A DNA stretch of 64,000 bases from an uncultured Paracoccaceae bacterium (GCA_947503935.1 CANNFR010000002.1:372001-436000); one strand, 5' to 3'. Shown: positions 36,586 to 46,094, counted from the stretch's first letter. Notes: generated by a model not told the origin, from the letters alone. Program-made: numbers and translations.

Positions 36586-37503
36586 TCAGTCGGGGACGCG
36601 GTAGTCGACGATCTGGGTGCGCTGAAACGGGTTGAAATTGTCGTCCGACAACAGCGTCAGGCGGATCGCGCCAGTGTCGTCGCGCCAAACGGCGATGCCT
36701 TCGAGATTGTCGTGCCTGTGCGGGCGGGTCTCAACCAGCGTCTCGCGCGGGCCGGGGCCAGAGGGGCCGATTGCGAACCGGCTGACGCGGGTGCGAAAGC
36801 CGAAAAGGCCGCGGAACCCCCGGAATTCGCGTTCCAGCAGATAAAGATGCCCGTCAGGCCCGAAATCAGCGCCCACGGGCAGGAATTTCCCGTCGCGCGG
36901 CAAGGTGAAAGCTTGTGTCCACGCGGCACCATCCCAGCGCCAGACGGGAAAAGGCTGGGTCCAACTGCCGGAGCGTTCGGGCAGCGTATAGAGGTGACCG
37001 TTGCGATCAATCGCCAGCGCCTCAAGACCCGAATTGCGCTGCAGGCCTTCGAAGACAGCGCCGCCGGGCAACGGGATGGGGGCACTTGAAAGGGCGGGGT
37101 AGGACCAAACCCTGTGCGCATGCTCGAACGACATGAAGACACGCCCATCGGGCGCGATGGCCAGACCCTCGGCGTCCGAAAGCGGGCCTGACAGAGCCTG
37201 ACCATCCGTCCCGCGAATGCCGTAAATCGCGGCCTGGGTGCCTGTCACCGCGCCACCATCATCGCGCGACATCTGCCCAACCAGCACGGCGCCGCGATCG
37301 GACAGGGCGGTGAAGGTCAAGCCGTCCGCATCCAGTTCAAGCGCCGAGAGGCCGCCAAAGGCGGGATGCTCCATCTTCCACGTATAGCTGCCCAGATAGG
37401 TGGCGCGCTGGGGCGGTTCGGCCAGCAAGGTTGCCGCCAGACCGACAATCCCTAAAGCCGCCCCCAGCCCCGCGATCAGCGCGAGGCGAGAACGTTTTGG
37501 CAT
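36586..37503 (-). CDS. Esterase-like protein of the phytase-like beta-propeller family
   Basis: The ATG at 37503 gives 305 residues with an N-terminal signal or membrane anchor, RSRLALIAGLGAALGIVGLA. The mature region resembles the 'esterase-like activity of phytase' beta-propeller family: FGGLSALELDADGLTFTALSDRG near residue 55, LSDAEGLAIAPDGRVFMSFE, and VLRRW-like blade repeats ending NFNPFQRTQIVDYRVPD. Substrate is unknown, and a periplasmic location is inferred. The start lies inside the end of mepA (28-nt overlap), so the two are co-transcribed. Confidence 0.8.
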   Translation of the reverse strand: MPKRSRLALIAGLGAALGIVGLAATLLAEPPQRATYLGSYTWKMEHPAFGGLSALELDADGLTFTALSDRGAVLVGQMSRDDGGAVTGTQAAIYGIRGTDGQALSGPLSDAEGLAIAPDGRVFMSFEHAHRVWSYPALSSAPIPLPGGAVFEGLQRNSGLEALAIDRNGHLYTLPERSGSWTQPFPVWRWDGAAWTQAFTLPRDGKFLPVGADFGPDGHLYLLEREFRGFRGLFGFRTRVSRFAIGPSGPGPRETLVETRPHRHDNLEGIAVWRDDTGAIRLTLLSDDNFNPFQRTQIVDYRVPD

Positions 37504-38363
37504 TGGCGCGGCAGATCGGACATCGTGTAATCGCGCACCGACCGGCGCGGTGCCGCCGGCGTTTTCGGTGCGTTCGGGTCGGGCGGGCGCAGGTAGTCGG
37601 TGACCCACCAGGTCAGTGTCTCATCGCAGCCATCGCCGCCCTTGGACAGCTCGCGCACCGTGGGTGTCTGGGTTTTGCAGAGACGGTTGCCGCGCGGGCA
37701 TTTCAGGCGCACGTGGAAATGCGTGTTGTGGCCATAAAGCGGACGGATTTTTTGCAGCCAATTGCGGTCTGATCGCGTGGCGGTGCGGCACATCTCAATC
37801 TTCACGGCGGCGGCGACGAAGATGCGGTCGACGCGATTGTCCGACGCGGCGGCCTTGAGGATCTGGTGATGCGCGGGTGTCCAGTTGCGGTTGATGCTGC
37901 GCTGATCGTCGGTGCGCACCGAGATGGACGAGATATTCTCGCGCTCGCGCCGCGACAGGTTCAGGCGCTGGGGCGGCAGCATCCAGATGTCGATATCCAG
38001 CCCGATCTGGTGCGAGGAATGGCCCGAGGTCATCGGCCCGCCGCGCGGCTGGCTGATATCGCCGATATAGAGCCCCGCCCAGCCATAGCGCGTCGCCTCG
38101 CGCGAGAGGTCCTGAATGAAGCGGAGCGCCTCGGGGTGACCCCAATTGCGGTTGCGCGACAGGCGCATGGCCTGCCAGGTCGGCCCGGTTTCGGGCAGCT
38201 GAACCAAGCCCGCGCCGCAGCCCTTGGCATAGGTGCCGATAGCGTGCGGGTCTTGTTGCGAGCCGGTGGCCTTGGCGCCGAACAATTGGTTGGCGCGCTG
38301 CTGGGCATCGGCCGGCTGGGCCAGCGTAAGGATCAGGGCGAGGATGGTTGCGATGCGGACCAT
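37476..38363 (-). CDS. mepA: Penicillin-insensitive murein endopeptidase
   Basis: MepA is a periplasmic LAS-family metalloenzyme that cuts peptidoglycan cross-links. From ATG 38363, with GGAGA upstream, the product has 295 residues and a signal peptide RIATILALILTLAQPADA. Zinc ligands are visible in GHSSHQIGLDIDIW (His and Asp) and YGHNTHFHVRLKCP. The start overlaps the end of the MFS gene by 31 nt. Confidence 0.92.
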   Translation of the reverse strand: MVRIATILALILTLAQPADAQQRANQLFGAKATGSQQDPHAIGTYAKGCGAGLVQLPETGPTWQAMRLSRNRNWGHPEALRFIQDLSREATRYGWAGLYIGDISQPRGGPMTSGHSSHQIGLDIDIWMLPPQRLNLSRRERENISSISVRTDDQRSINRNWTPAHHQILKAAASDNRVDRIFVAAAVKIEMCRTATRSDRNWLQKIRPLYGHNTHFHVRLKCPRGNRLCKTQTPTVRELSKGGDGCDETLTWWVTDYLRPPDPNAPKTPAAPRRSVRDYTMSDLPRQCQNVLASR

Positions 38364-39730
38364 TCGTCTTGGTCTCCGTTTGGTTTCACCCATGCTAGCA
38401 GAACCAGGCCCAGCAGGAAAAGGCCGATCAACGGGATGAACCCCATTTGCTGGTTTGCCGTCGCGGCGGTGACGCTGGCGATCAGGGCGGGCGCCAGGAA
38501 CGAGGTCGCCTTGCCCGACAGCGCGAAAAGGCCGAATGCCTCGGCCTCACGCGTGGGTTCAGCATGGCGCACCATCAGGGTACGGCTGGCGGCCTGAATG
38601 GTGCCGCCCGCCCCGCCGATCAGCGCGCCGCAGATGTAGAAGATGATGTCAGGCAGGTTGCTGCCCGCCGCCAGCGGCACACCGAACAGGCTGTCGCGCG
38701 ACATGCCGACCAGGGTGATGCAGACAGCCGTCAGGATCAGGATCGACGTGGTGATCACCGGTTTCGGGCCGAACTTGCGGTCGGCATAGCCGCCGACCCA
38801 GGTGGCGATGCCCGCCGTGATGACGCCGACGATGCCGAAGACGCCGATCTGCACGATCGTCCAGCCCAGAACCCCCGCAGCATAGATGCCGCCGAAGCCG
38901 TAAAGCCCGTTCAGCGCGTCCCGATAGAACATCGACGAGCCAAGGTACGAGGCCAGGCTGAGCCTGCGGCGCAGCCCCAGGACCGAGGCCCAAAGCGCGT
39001 TCAGCGAGGCCTCGGTGCGCCGCACCAGGCCCGGCGCGCGTTTCGGCTCGCGGACCCAGAGGAAGAAGGGGATCATGAAGATCGCGTACCAAAGCGCCGC
39101 GAACGGCCCGACGAACCGTGTGCCCTCGCGTGCATCTGCGTCAAGCCCGAAGGCGGGGTCGTTGCCGAGCAATGTTTTCCCGGTATCGCCGCTTTCGGCG
39201 AAGAGAAGCAGCATGAGGATCAGGCCGACCAGCCCGCCGAGATAGCCAAAGGCGTATCCCAAGCCCGAGATGCGCCCGATCTCCTCCCGTGGGGCCAGCG
39301 ACGGCAGCAGGGAATTGGCGAAGGTCGTCGCGAACTCCATCCCGATGAAGCCGATGCAGAAGAGGATTAACGCCTGGGTCAAGACGGGGGCATCGGGGGC
39401 CAATGTCCAAAGCCCGGACGCACCCGCGATATAGGCGGCCGAAAAGGCCCAGATCCAGATCATGCGGCGGCCCGACCCATCGGCGATGGCGCCCAAAATC
39501 GGTGACAAAATCGCGATGATCAGCCCCGCGACGAGCAACCCGAACCCCCAGAAAGCCTGCGCCTGGGCCTTGGCGGCTTCCTCAGCCAGACCGTCGGCCA
39601 TATACTCAGCCGTGGCGATCTGCGCGAAATAGGGCCCGAAGATGAAGGTCAGAAGCAGCGTCGCGTAGGGCTGGCTGGCCCAGTCGAAGAAATACCAGCC
39701 CCAGATACGTTTGCGTGCCGATACGTCCAT
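38333..39730 (-). CDS. MFS transporter, UMF1/Atg22-like
   Basis: A 465-residue, 12-TM protein from the ATG at 39730; further upstream codons are shadow. The start RKRIWGWYFFDWASQPYATL is the N-terminal signature of the Atg22/UMF1 family of major-facilitator proteins, which in yeast export amino acids from the vacuole. TM segments alternate with a long soluble loop around REPKRAPGLVRRTEASLNALW. Transport substrate is unknown. Neighbours are a thioesterase upstream (61 nt) and mepA downstream (overlapping). Confidence 0.88.
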   Translation of the reverse strand: MDVSARKRIWGWYFFDWASQPYATLLLTFIFGPYFAQIATAEYMADGLAEEAAKAQAQAFWGFGLLVAGLIIAILSPILGAIADGSGRRMIWIWAFSAAYIAGASGLWTLAPDAPVLTQALILFCIGFIGMEFATTFANSLLPSLAPREEIGRISGLGYAFGYLGGLVGLILMLLLFAESGDTGKTLLGNDPAFGLDADAREGTRFVGPFAALWYAIFMIPFFLWVREPKRAPGLVRRTEASLNALWASVLGLRRRLSLASYLGSSMFYRDALNGLYGFGGIYAAGVLGWTIVQIGVFGIVGVITAGIATWVGGYADRKFGPKPVITTSILILTAVCITLVGMSRDSLFGVPLAAGSNLPDIIFYICGALIGGAGGTIQAASRTLMVRHAEPTREAEAFGLFALSGKATSFLAPALIASVTAATANQQMGFIPLIGLFLLGLVLLAWVKPNGDQDEWSASQPSSP

Positions 39731-39791
39731 GCCAGCCCCTTTTGCGTCCCCGGCGGATATGACGGGCAAAAAGGGCGCGGCGCAAGCGGCT

Positions 39792-40328
39792 TTAGGCGTC
39801 AGCCATCGGCGGCCAGGGGCGCTGGGCGTCGGCATCGGCCCAGGCCTGCACCCAATCGGGCAGCGGCGGGCTTTCCTCGCCCAGCCCAAGCTCGCGCGCC
39901 AGATCGGCCGAGGGGACGATGCCCTTGCCCCCGGTGATCGCCATGCGCAGCAGCGCGTGGCTACAGCATTCCCCATCCCGCCAAAGGGATTGCTCGGCAT
40001 AGGTGAACCGCGCGTCCCAGCCGATGATGCGGCTTTTCATCTCAATCCGGTCGAACATCCGCACGCGGCGACGGTACCGCACTGACGCGCCCGCAATGGT
40101 GCCCGCCCAGCGGTTCCGCCGCATCGCCCCAATCACGCCCATCCGGCGGAACAGCACCACGCGGCCCAGATCCATGATCGTCAGCGTGCGACCGTTGTTC
40201 AGCTCCATCCACAGGTCGATATCCCAGGGCCAGCAGATCAGGTGGGTCACATGGGTCTCGCCCACCGCCAGCGCCGGTGCGGCACGGTGAACGACAAGTT
40301 CCTTGGTCAGGCGGATGATGGGATACAT
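39792..40328 (-). CDS. Hotdog-fold thioesterase family protein
   Basis: The ATG at 40328 follows AAGGAGG, giving 178 residues. The sequence fits acyl-CoA thioesterases of the 4HBT-like group found in proteobacteria, with DIDLWMELNNGRTLTIMDLG (about residues 36-55) including an N-N-G region at the active helix, and RYRRRVRMFDRIEMKSRI as the central beta strands. Probable acyl-CoA hydrolase, substrate unknown. It is the first gene of the minus-strand group leading to MepA. Confidence 0.8.
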   Translation of the reverse strand: MYPIIRLTKELVVHRAAPALAVGETHVTHLICWPWDIDLWMELNNGRTLTIMDLGRVVLFRRMGVIGAMRRNRWAGTIAGASVRYRRRVRMFDRIEMKSRIIGWDARFTYAEQSLWRDGECCSHALLRMAITGGKGIVPSADLARELGLGEESPPLPDWVQAWADADAQRPWPPMADA

Positions 40329-40460
40329 GGGCGGCCTCCTTGAGGCCCCCTCGTGCCCCGCGCGGGGGGCAGCGTTAAGCATGACGTTGCGTTAGACGGT
40401 TGCGAAGAGCGCGGGCCGGCTATACCTGTGATCGGGATATAGGAACAAAGGCCGAAACCG

Positions 40461-40733
40461 ATGAGCGCGATCCAGGGAATTCTGCTGCTTTTGCTCAACG
40501 TGGCATGGTGGATCGTCATCATCCACATCATCATGGGCTGGCTGATCAATTTTCAGGTTCTCAACCTGCGGCAACCCCTGGTCTCGCAGATATGGGACGG
40601 GCTGAGCCGCCTTCTTGAGCCGATCTATTCAAGGATCCGCCGCTTCATGCCCGATACCGGCGCGCTGGACCTGTCGCCGCTTGTGCTGTTCATCGCGATC
40701 GCGGCCGCGCGCATCATTGTGATCAGCCTGTAA
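40461..40733 (+). CDS. YggT-family integral membrane protein
   Basis: A 90-residue protein with two hydrophobic segments (GILLLLLNVAWWIVIIHIIM near the N-terminus and LSPLVLFIAIAAARIIVIS at the end), separated by LEPIYSRIRRFMPDTGALD, a typical YggT spelling. YggT proteins are widespread and linked by genetics to osmotic shock and cell division, but their molecular function is not settled. It is followed by recQ, and a large hairpin lies between the two. Confidence 0.9.
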   Translation: MSAIQGILLLLLNVAWWIVIIHIIMGWLINFQVLNLRQPLVSQIWDGLSRLLEPIYSRIRRFMPDTGALDLSPLVLFIAIAAARIIVISL

Positions 40734-40781
40734 AAGGGCGCATCTGACGCCACGCCGGGGTTGTCGGCCCTGGGGGAGTGT

Positions 40782-40829
40782 GGAACTATCGCCCGCAAAA
40801 CACACCCGAGCGGTTTTGCAGATAGTTCC
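40782..40829 (+). promoter_or_regulatory. Large imperfect hairpin in the recQ leader
   Basis: GGAACTATC (40782-40790) pairs with GATAGTTCC (40821-40829), and GCAAAAC (40795-40801) with GTTTTGC (40813-40819), leaving a 4:1 internal loop and an 11-nt apical loop. It ends 9 nt before the recQ start codon, so it may limit ribosome access, or terminate the yggT transcript. Confidence 0.55.
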
Positions 40830-40838
40830 ATAAGGTCC

Positions 40839-42884
40839 ATGCCCGAGGCGCCCCAGCTTCTTTCCAGTGTTTTCGGCTTTTCCACGTTCCGGCCCGGTCA
40901 GGCCGAGATCGTCGATGCCGTCGTGGCTGGGCGCAATGTCTTGGCCATCATGCCGACGGGTGGCGGCAAATCGCTTTGTTTTCAGCTGCCTGCCCTGATG
41001 CGCGAGGGGGTCACGGTGGTGATCTCGCCGCTGATTGCGCTGATGCGTGATCAGGTGCGCGCGCTGCGCGAGGCGGGGGTTGAGGCAGGCGCGCTGACCT
41101 CGGGCAACACCGACGAGGAAACCGAGGAGGTTTTCGCCAAGCTCGATGACGGCACTCTGCGCCTGCTCTACATGGCGCCCGAGCGTCTGGCCTCGGGCGG
41201 CACATTGACGTTGCTGCGCCGCATCAAGACCGGCCTCATCGCGGTGGATGAGGCGCATTGCGTCAGCCAATGGGGCCATGATTTCCGCCCCGATTACCTG
41301 CGCATCGGCGAGTTGCGCCGCGCTCTGGACGTGCCGCTGGCCGCCTTTACCGCCACGGCGGATGAAGAGACGCGCGGCGAGATTGTCACACGCCTGTTCG
41401 ACGGCGCCCAGCCCGAGACGTTTCTGCGCGGTTTCGACCGGCCGAACATCCATATGGCCTTCGCCGCCAAGGACCAGCCGCGCCGCCAGATCCTCGATTT
41501 CGCCAATGCGCGCCGCGGCCAGTCGGGCATCGTCTATTGCGCCACCCGCGCCAAGACGCAGACCCTGGCGCGGGCGCTGGGCGAGGCCGGGCATACCGCT
41601 TGCCATTATCACGGCGGGATGGAGGCCGAGGACAGGCGCGTGGTCGAAGCGCGGTTTCAGCGCGAAGATGGGCTGATCGTGGTGGCCACCATCGCCTTCG
41701 GGATGGGCATCGACAAACCCGATATCCGCTGGGTCGCCCATGCTGATCTGCCCAAGTCGATCGAGGGTTACTATCAAGAGGTCGGCCGCGCGGGCCGCGA
41801 CGGGGCACCTGCCGAGACGCTGACGCTCTATGGTGCCGAGGATATTCGCCTGCGCCGCGCCCAGGTGGACGAAGGGCTTGCCCCGACCGAGCGCAAGGCT
41901 GCCGACCATGCCCGCCTGAACGCGCTTTTGGGTCTGGCCGAAGCGCTGAGCTGTCGCCGCCAGAAGCTCTTGGCCTATTTTGGCGAGGCGTCCGAACCTT
42001 GCGGCAATTGCGACCTTTGCGATACCGCGCCCGATGTCTTCGACGGGACCGAGGCGGTGCGCAAGGCACTGTCGGCGATCCTGCGCACCGACGAACGCTT
42101 TGGTGCGGGCCACCTGACCGACATTTTGATTGGCAACACCACCGACAAGGTGCGCCAGTGGAACCATGCCGATCTGCCCACATTCGGCGTCGGACGGGAC
42201 CTGTCGCGGCAGGCCTGGGCGGCGGTCTTTCGCCAGATGATGGGCCATGACCTGATCCGCCCCGACCCCGAGCGCCACGGCGCCTTCCGCATGACCGAGG
42301 CCGCCCGCCCGATCCTGCGCGGCGAGGCGCAGATCCAGCTGCGCCGCGATACGATCCGCAAGGCCAGCGCGGCGCCGGTGGTCAAGACGCTGGTCTCGGA
42401 CGAGGACGCGCCGCTTCTCTCGGCGCTGAAAGCCAAGCGCCGCGCCTTTGCCGAGGCGCAGCGCGTGCCGGCCTATGTGATCTTCACCGACCGCACGCTG
42501 ATCGAAATGGCCGAACGGCGCCCCGACACGCTGGACGCGATGGCGGGCATAACCGGCGTCGGCGCGAAAAAGCTGGAAAGCTATGGGGCCGCGTTTCTGG
42601 AGGTGATCCTGGGCGCGCCTGTGCCCGACTTGCACCCCACCCGCCGCAAGCTGGCCGGCCGCGCGTCGGGCGATGTTTATGACCGTCTGGCCGAGGCGCA
42701 ATTGGCCCTTTCGCGCGGCGCGGCGGGGACGGACAAGTACCTCTCGTGCACCCACACCACCTTGCGCAAGATCGCCGAGACGCGCCCCCGCAACCTCGAC
42801 GATCTGGCGCGCATTCAGGGCATGGGCGAGTTGAAGGTCGAACGGTTCGGGCCCGCGTTTCTGGAAATTCTGGAAGAGGGCTGA
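40839..42884 (+). CDS. recQ: ATP-dependent DNA helicase RecQ
   Basis: The ATG at 40839 gives 681 residues; upstream in-frame codons cross the hairpin and are unlikely. RecQ unwinds DNA 3' to 5' in recombination and repair. Motif I is MPTGGGKSLCFQLP (about residue 38), motif II is AVDEAHCVSQWGHDFRPDY (about residue 134), and motif VI is YYQEVGRAGRDG. The RecQ zinc domain has CGNCDLC. Two HRDC domains follow (about 520-600 and 615-681), one more than E. coli RecQ, as in many alphaproteobacteria. Confidence 0.96.
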   Translation: MPEAPQLLSSVFGFSTFRPGQAEIVDAVVAGRNVLAIMPTGGGKSLCFQLPALMREGVTVVISPLIALMRDQVRALREAGVEAGALTSGNTDEETEEVFAKLDDGTLRLLYMAPERLASGGTLTLLRRIKTGLIAVDEAHCVSQWGHDFRPDYLRIGELRRALDVPLAAFTATADEETRGEIVTRLFDGAQPETFLRGFDRPNIHMAFAAKDQPRRQILDFANARRGQSGIVYCATRAKTQTLARALGEAGHTACHYHGGMEAEDRRVVEARFQREDGLIVVATIAFGMGIDKPDIRWVAHADLPKSIEGYYQEVGRAGRDGAPAETLTLYGAEDIRLRRAQVDEGLAPTERKAADHARLNALLGLAEALSCRRQKLLAYFGEASEPCGNCDLCDTAPDVFDGTEAVRKALSAILRTDERFGAGHLTDILIGNTTDKVRQWNHADLPTFGVGRDLSRQAWAAVFRQMMGHDLIRPDPERHGAFRMTEAARPILRGEAQIQLRRDTIRKASAAPVVKTLVSDEDAPLLSALKAKRRAFAEAQRVPAYVIFTDRTLIEMAERRPDTLDAMAGITGVGAKKLESYGAAFLEVILGAPVPDLHPTRRKLAGRASGDVYDRLAEAQLALSRGAAGTDKYLSCTHTTLRKIAETRPRNLDDLARIQGMGELKVERFGPAFLEILEEG

Positions 42885-42927
42885 GGCGGGCCTAGATCTG
42901 GGGTTCGTCAGGCAAAAGGATAAGCGC

Positions 42928-43719
42928 ATGCTCGTGGTGATCTCTCCGGCAAAACGGCTCGACTGGGCGGCGCGGCCCGGCGTGGCGGCGACCCGGCCCG
43001 CCTTTCCAGAGGCGGCTGGCGAATTGGCGGGCATCGCGCGCGGCCTCTCGCCGGACGCGCTGCGCAAGCTGATGGGGATCAGCCCCGACCTGGCCAAGCT
43101 GAACGCCGAACGCTTCGCCAATTTCCAGGACGCGCCCGGGGCCGAGGCCACCCGCCCCGCCGCACTGGCCTTTGCGGGCGACACCTATGCCGGGCTTGAG
43201 GCCAAAACGCTTGAGCCTGATGCGATGGACTATGCCCAACGGCATCTGCGCATCCTGTCCGGGCTCTACGGGCTGCTCCGCCCGCTGGACGCGATCCAGC
43301 CCTATCGGCTGGAGATGGGCAGCCGCCTGACCAACCCCAAGGGCGGCAATCTTTACGCCTATTGGGGCGATCGGATCGCCAAGGCCTTGAACGAGACGGC
43401 GCGGGATGTCGGGTCGGACGTGCTGATTAATTGCGCCAGCCAGGAATATTTCGGCGCGGTCGATCTGAAGGCGCTGAACCTGGCGGTCATCACGCCGATT
43501 TTTCTGGATGAGAAGAACGGCGAGGCAAAGGTGATCAGCTTTTTTGCCAAGAAGGCCAGGGGCGCGATGGCGCGCTATATCGTCGAAAACCGCCTGACCG
43601 ACCCAGCCGATCTGGCGGGCTTCGATCTGGGCGGCTATGCCTATCAGCCCGACGCGTCAGAGGCCGATCGGCCTGTGTTTCTGCGGGCCGAGGCTGCCGG
43701 ACTGAGCAAAGCGTCCTAG
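42928..43719 (+). CDS. yaaA: Peroxide stress protein YaaA (DUF328)
   Basis: A 263-residue protein of the YaaA family, which in E. coli lowers free iron and protects DNA from peroxide damage. It begins MLVVISPAKRLDW and has the conserved blocks YGLLRPLDAIQPYRLEMG and NLYAYWGDRIAKALNE, and INCASQEYFGAVD. The gene is 43 nt after recQ on the same strand and may be co-transcribed. It converges with the hybrid kinase gene and overlaps its end by 4 nt. Confidence 0.95.
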   Translation: MLVVISPAKRLDWAARPGVAATRPAFPEAAGELAGIARGLSPDALRKLMGISPDLAKLNAERFANFQDAPGAEATRPAALAFAGDTYAGLEAKTLEPDAMDYAQRHLRILSGLYGLLRPLDAIQPYRLEMGSRLTNPKGGNLYAYWGDRIAKALNETARDVGSDVLINCASQEYFGAVDLKALNLAVITPIFLDEKNGEAKVISFFAKKARGAMARYIVENRLTDPADLAGFDLGGYAYQPDASEADRPVFLRAEAAGLSKAS

Positions 43720-45956
43720 CTTGCCGCCCGCGCCTCTTCAGGGGCGAAAGCCGGGCAGAACTCGGCGATGGCGCCGTGGATCGCGGCTTTTTTCAGCGGT
43801 TTTGTCAGATAGCGGTCCAGCCCCGCAGCCAGGATATCCTCTTGATCGCCGTCCAGCGCATGGGCGGTCAGCGCCACGATCGGCGTGCGGCGCAGGCCCT
43901 TGGCGGCCTCTTCGTCACGGATGCGGCGGGTGGCCTCCTTGCCGTCCATCTCAGGCATCGAGATGTCCATGAAGATGATGTCGGGCCTCAGCTCTCCGAA
44001 CGCCTCAACCGCCTCGCGGCCATTATTGGCGAAGGTGATATCGGCCTCGACGTCTTTCAGCATCTTCGAGAAGACCAATTGGTTGGTGCGGTTATCCTCG
44101 GCGGCCAGGATGCGCATGCGCCGGGGTTCTTCGGGCTCAACCGGTGCGGTGGCGACCGGGGCGGCGGGTTGAGCCGCGACGACAGCCTCGATCGCATCGA
44201 AGAAATCCTGCCGCAAGATCGGGCGGGCCATGACGGCGGTGTAGCGTTTTGAGGCCAGTGCCGCTTCGGCGGCGCGGGTTGAGGCCGCCAGCAGGACCAT
44301 GGGGATACCCCCGTCGCCGGGGGCCGGAAAGCCGGGGGCGGTGGCCGAGGGCGCGTCGGCGAAGATCACGTCACAGGGGCCATCTGCCAGGCGCTGCATC
44401 GCTTCGGTCACCGTCTCGGCCATAACCGCCTCGATCCCGATCGTGGCCAGTTGGCGTTCAAGCAAGGCGCGGCTGACCGTCTCGCCCTCAACGATCAGGG
44501 CATGTTTCAGCGGAACCGGCAGGCGCGGCGCGAAAATCTCGCTTTCTTCGGCGATCGGCAGATCGACCGAGAAGGTAAAGCACGACCCGTCGCCAGGCTC
44601 GGATTCAAGCCAGATATCGCCGCCCATCAGCCGGACCAGTTGACGTGAGATCGCCAAGCCCAAGCCGGTCCCTTCGAATTTGCGGTTACGATCATCCTCG
44701 ACCTGATTGAACTCGCCAAAGATATGATCGCGCATCTCGGGCGAGATACCGATGCCCGTATCCTCAACCGCGATGGTCAGCTTCTGGCGGCCCTGTTCGG
44801 CACCGGCGCCGACCACGCGGATCAGGACGTGACCGGCTTCCGTGAATTTCACCGCATTGCCGACGAGGTTGGTCAAGATCTGACGCAGACGGCCCCGGTC
44901 ACCGACCAGCATGTTGGGCAAAAAGAGATCATAATCGACCGATAGCGTCAGCCCCTTTTCGGCGGCCGAGGGTGAGAGCATCACGGCGATTTCGTGCACC
45001 AGACGCTCAAGATCGAACGTGTCGGTGTGCAGGTGCAGCTTTTCCGCCTCAAGCTTGGAGTAGTCGAGGACATCGTTGATGATCATCAACAACGCCTCGC
45101 CCGAGGATTTGATCGTTTCGGCGTAGAGTGTCTGCTCTTCCGACAGAGTGGTTTCGCCCAGAAGTTCGGCCATGCCGACCACGCCGTTCATCGGCGTGCG
45201 CAACTCATGGCTCATGTTGGCCAGGAAGGCCGATTTCGCGCGGCTGGCGGCCTCGGCCTTGGTGCGGGCGTCGCGCAATTGGGCCTCGCGGCGGGTCGCA
45301 TCGGTGATATCCAGCGCCAGCGACACGACGCCGCCATCGGCCCCGCGCCGATCGACCAGACGGATGTAATGGCCGTTCCACAGCTTGATCACACGCGGTT
45401 CGATGATATCGCCGCGCCACCGGTCCAGCATGCTGTCCATCCAGTCCGCAGGCGTGTCGTCGCCATGGTCGAACACGCCTTCCTCAAGCCCGATCCGCAG
45501 GATATCGCGGGCATGGGCGCCTGGCCCCACCTCCTCAAGTCCATCGAAGACCGACAGATAGGCGCTGTTGGCCACAACCAAGCGCGAGGCACTGTCGTAG
45601 ATCGCAAAGCCGTCGCGGATGGTCTCAAGCGCCAGCCAGAGGCGATGTTCGGCCACCGTCTGGGCGTGGGTCGCGCGTTTCAGGTCGGACCTTACACGAA
45701 CGTTCTCGCCGCGCAGTTCCTCGGCCGCCGAGGTCGCGCTTTCCACGACCCGGCGTTGGACGATGATCTCGTCCGAGAGGGTGCGCGCATGTTCCGACAG
45801 CTTGCGATTGGCCGCGAACAACTCGCGGCTTTTCAGCTCAAGCAAACGCTCGGCCGCAAGCCGAGCCCGCCGTTCTGCCACAAGCTTTTCGCCGAGATCC
45901 ATGATCCTCAACATCTCCGTCGGGCGCAGGAATCCCAGACGCGCCAGATCAGACAT
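43716..45956 (-). CDS. Hybrid sensor histidine kinase with one intact and one degenerate receiver
   Basis: A 746-residue, apparently soluble kinase. An N-terminal coiled coil (about 20-105) leads to a PAS_7-type domain (about 105-230). HisKA has FLANMSHELRTPMNG with His250, and the HATPase has RQILTNLVGNAVKFT, VEDTGIGIS and FEGTGLGLAISRQLV. Receiver 1 (about 475-590) lacks the conserved Lys, reading MARPI, and has an altered acceptor region. Receiver 2 (about 615-735) has RILAAEDNRTNQLVF, FMDISMPEMDG with Asp664 and the TKPLK lysine. It is related to Caulobacter-type hybrid kinases, with no partner gene next to it. Confidence 0.94.
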   Translation of the reverse strand: MSDLARLGFLRPTEMLRIMDLGEKLVAERRARLAAERLLELKSRELFAANRKLSEHARTLSDEIIVQRRVVESATSAAEELRGENVRVRSDLKRATHAQTVAEHRLWLALETIRDGFAIYDSASRLVVANSAYLSVFDGLEEVGPGAHARDILRIGLEEGVFDHGDDTPADWMDSMLDRWRGDIIEPRVIKLWNGHYIRLVDRRGADGGVVSLALDITDATRREAQLRDARTKAEAASRAKSAFLANMSHELRTPMNGVVGMAELLGETTLSEEQTLYAETIKSSGEALLMIINDVLDYSKLEAEKLHLHTDTFDLERLVHEIAVMLSPSAAEKGLTLSVDYDLFLPNMLVGDRGRLRQILTNLVGNAVKFTEAGHVLIRVVGAGAEQGRQKLTIAVEDTGIGISPEMRDHIFGEFNQVEDDRNRKFEGTGLGLAISRQLVRLMGGDIWLESEPGDGSCFTFSVDLPIAEESEIFAPRLPVPLKHALIVEGETVSRALLERQLATIGIEAVMAETVTEAMQRLADGPCDVIFADAPSATAPGFPAPGDGGIPMVLLAASTRAAEAALASKRYTAVMARPILRQDFFDAIEAVVAAQPAAPVATAPVEPEEPRRMRILAAEDNRTNQLVFSKMLKDVEADITFANNGREAVEAFGELRPDIIFMDISMPEMDGKEATRRIRDEEAAKGLRRTPIVALTAHALDGDQEDILAAGLDRYLTKPLKKAAIHGAIAEFCPAFAPEEARAAS

Positions 45957-46065
45957 TTGCAGAACAGAGTGAACTGATGCTTAACGCCTGGGGAAGCGCA
46001 GAACGTAGTGGCCGAAATATTGCCATGAAATCGTTGCCAGCCCGGCCACCGCATGGCACGGTGAG

Positions 46066-46084
46066 CCCATCAATTTTTGATGGG
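46066..46084 (+). promoter_or_regulatory. Hairpin overlapping the ribosome-binding site of the A2M gene
   Basis: CCCATCAA and TTGATGGG form an 8-bp stem around TTT. The 3' arm runs into GGGGGT, the likely Shine-Dalgarno of the alpha-2-macroglobulin gene, which starts at 46095. The hairpin could hide this site. Its T-rich loop is not a terminator signature. Confidence 0.5.
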
Positions 46085-46094
46085 GGTATTTGTC

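Noticed and set aside
40629-43184. 851-residue minus-strand open frame opposite recQ
   Set aside because: It is a high-GC antisense shadow. recQ on the other strand has all helicase motifs, and the reverse frame shows none.
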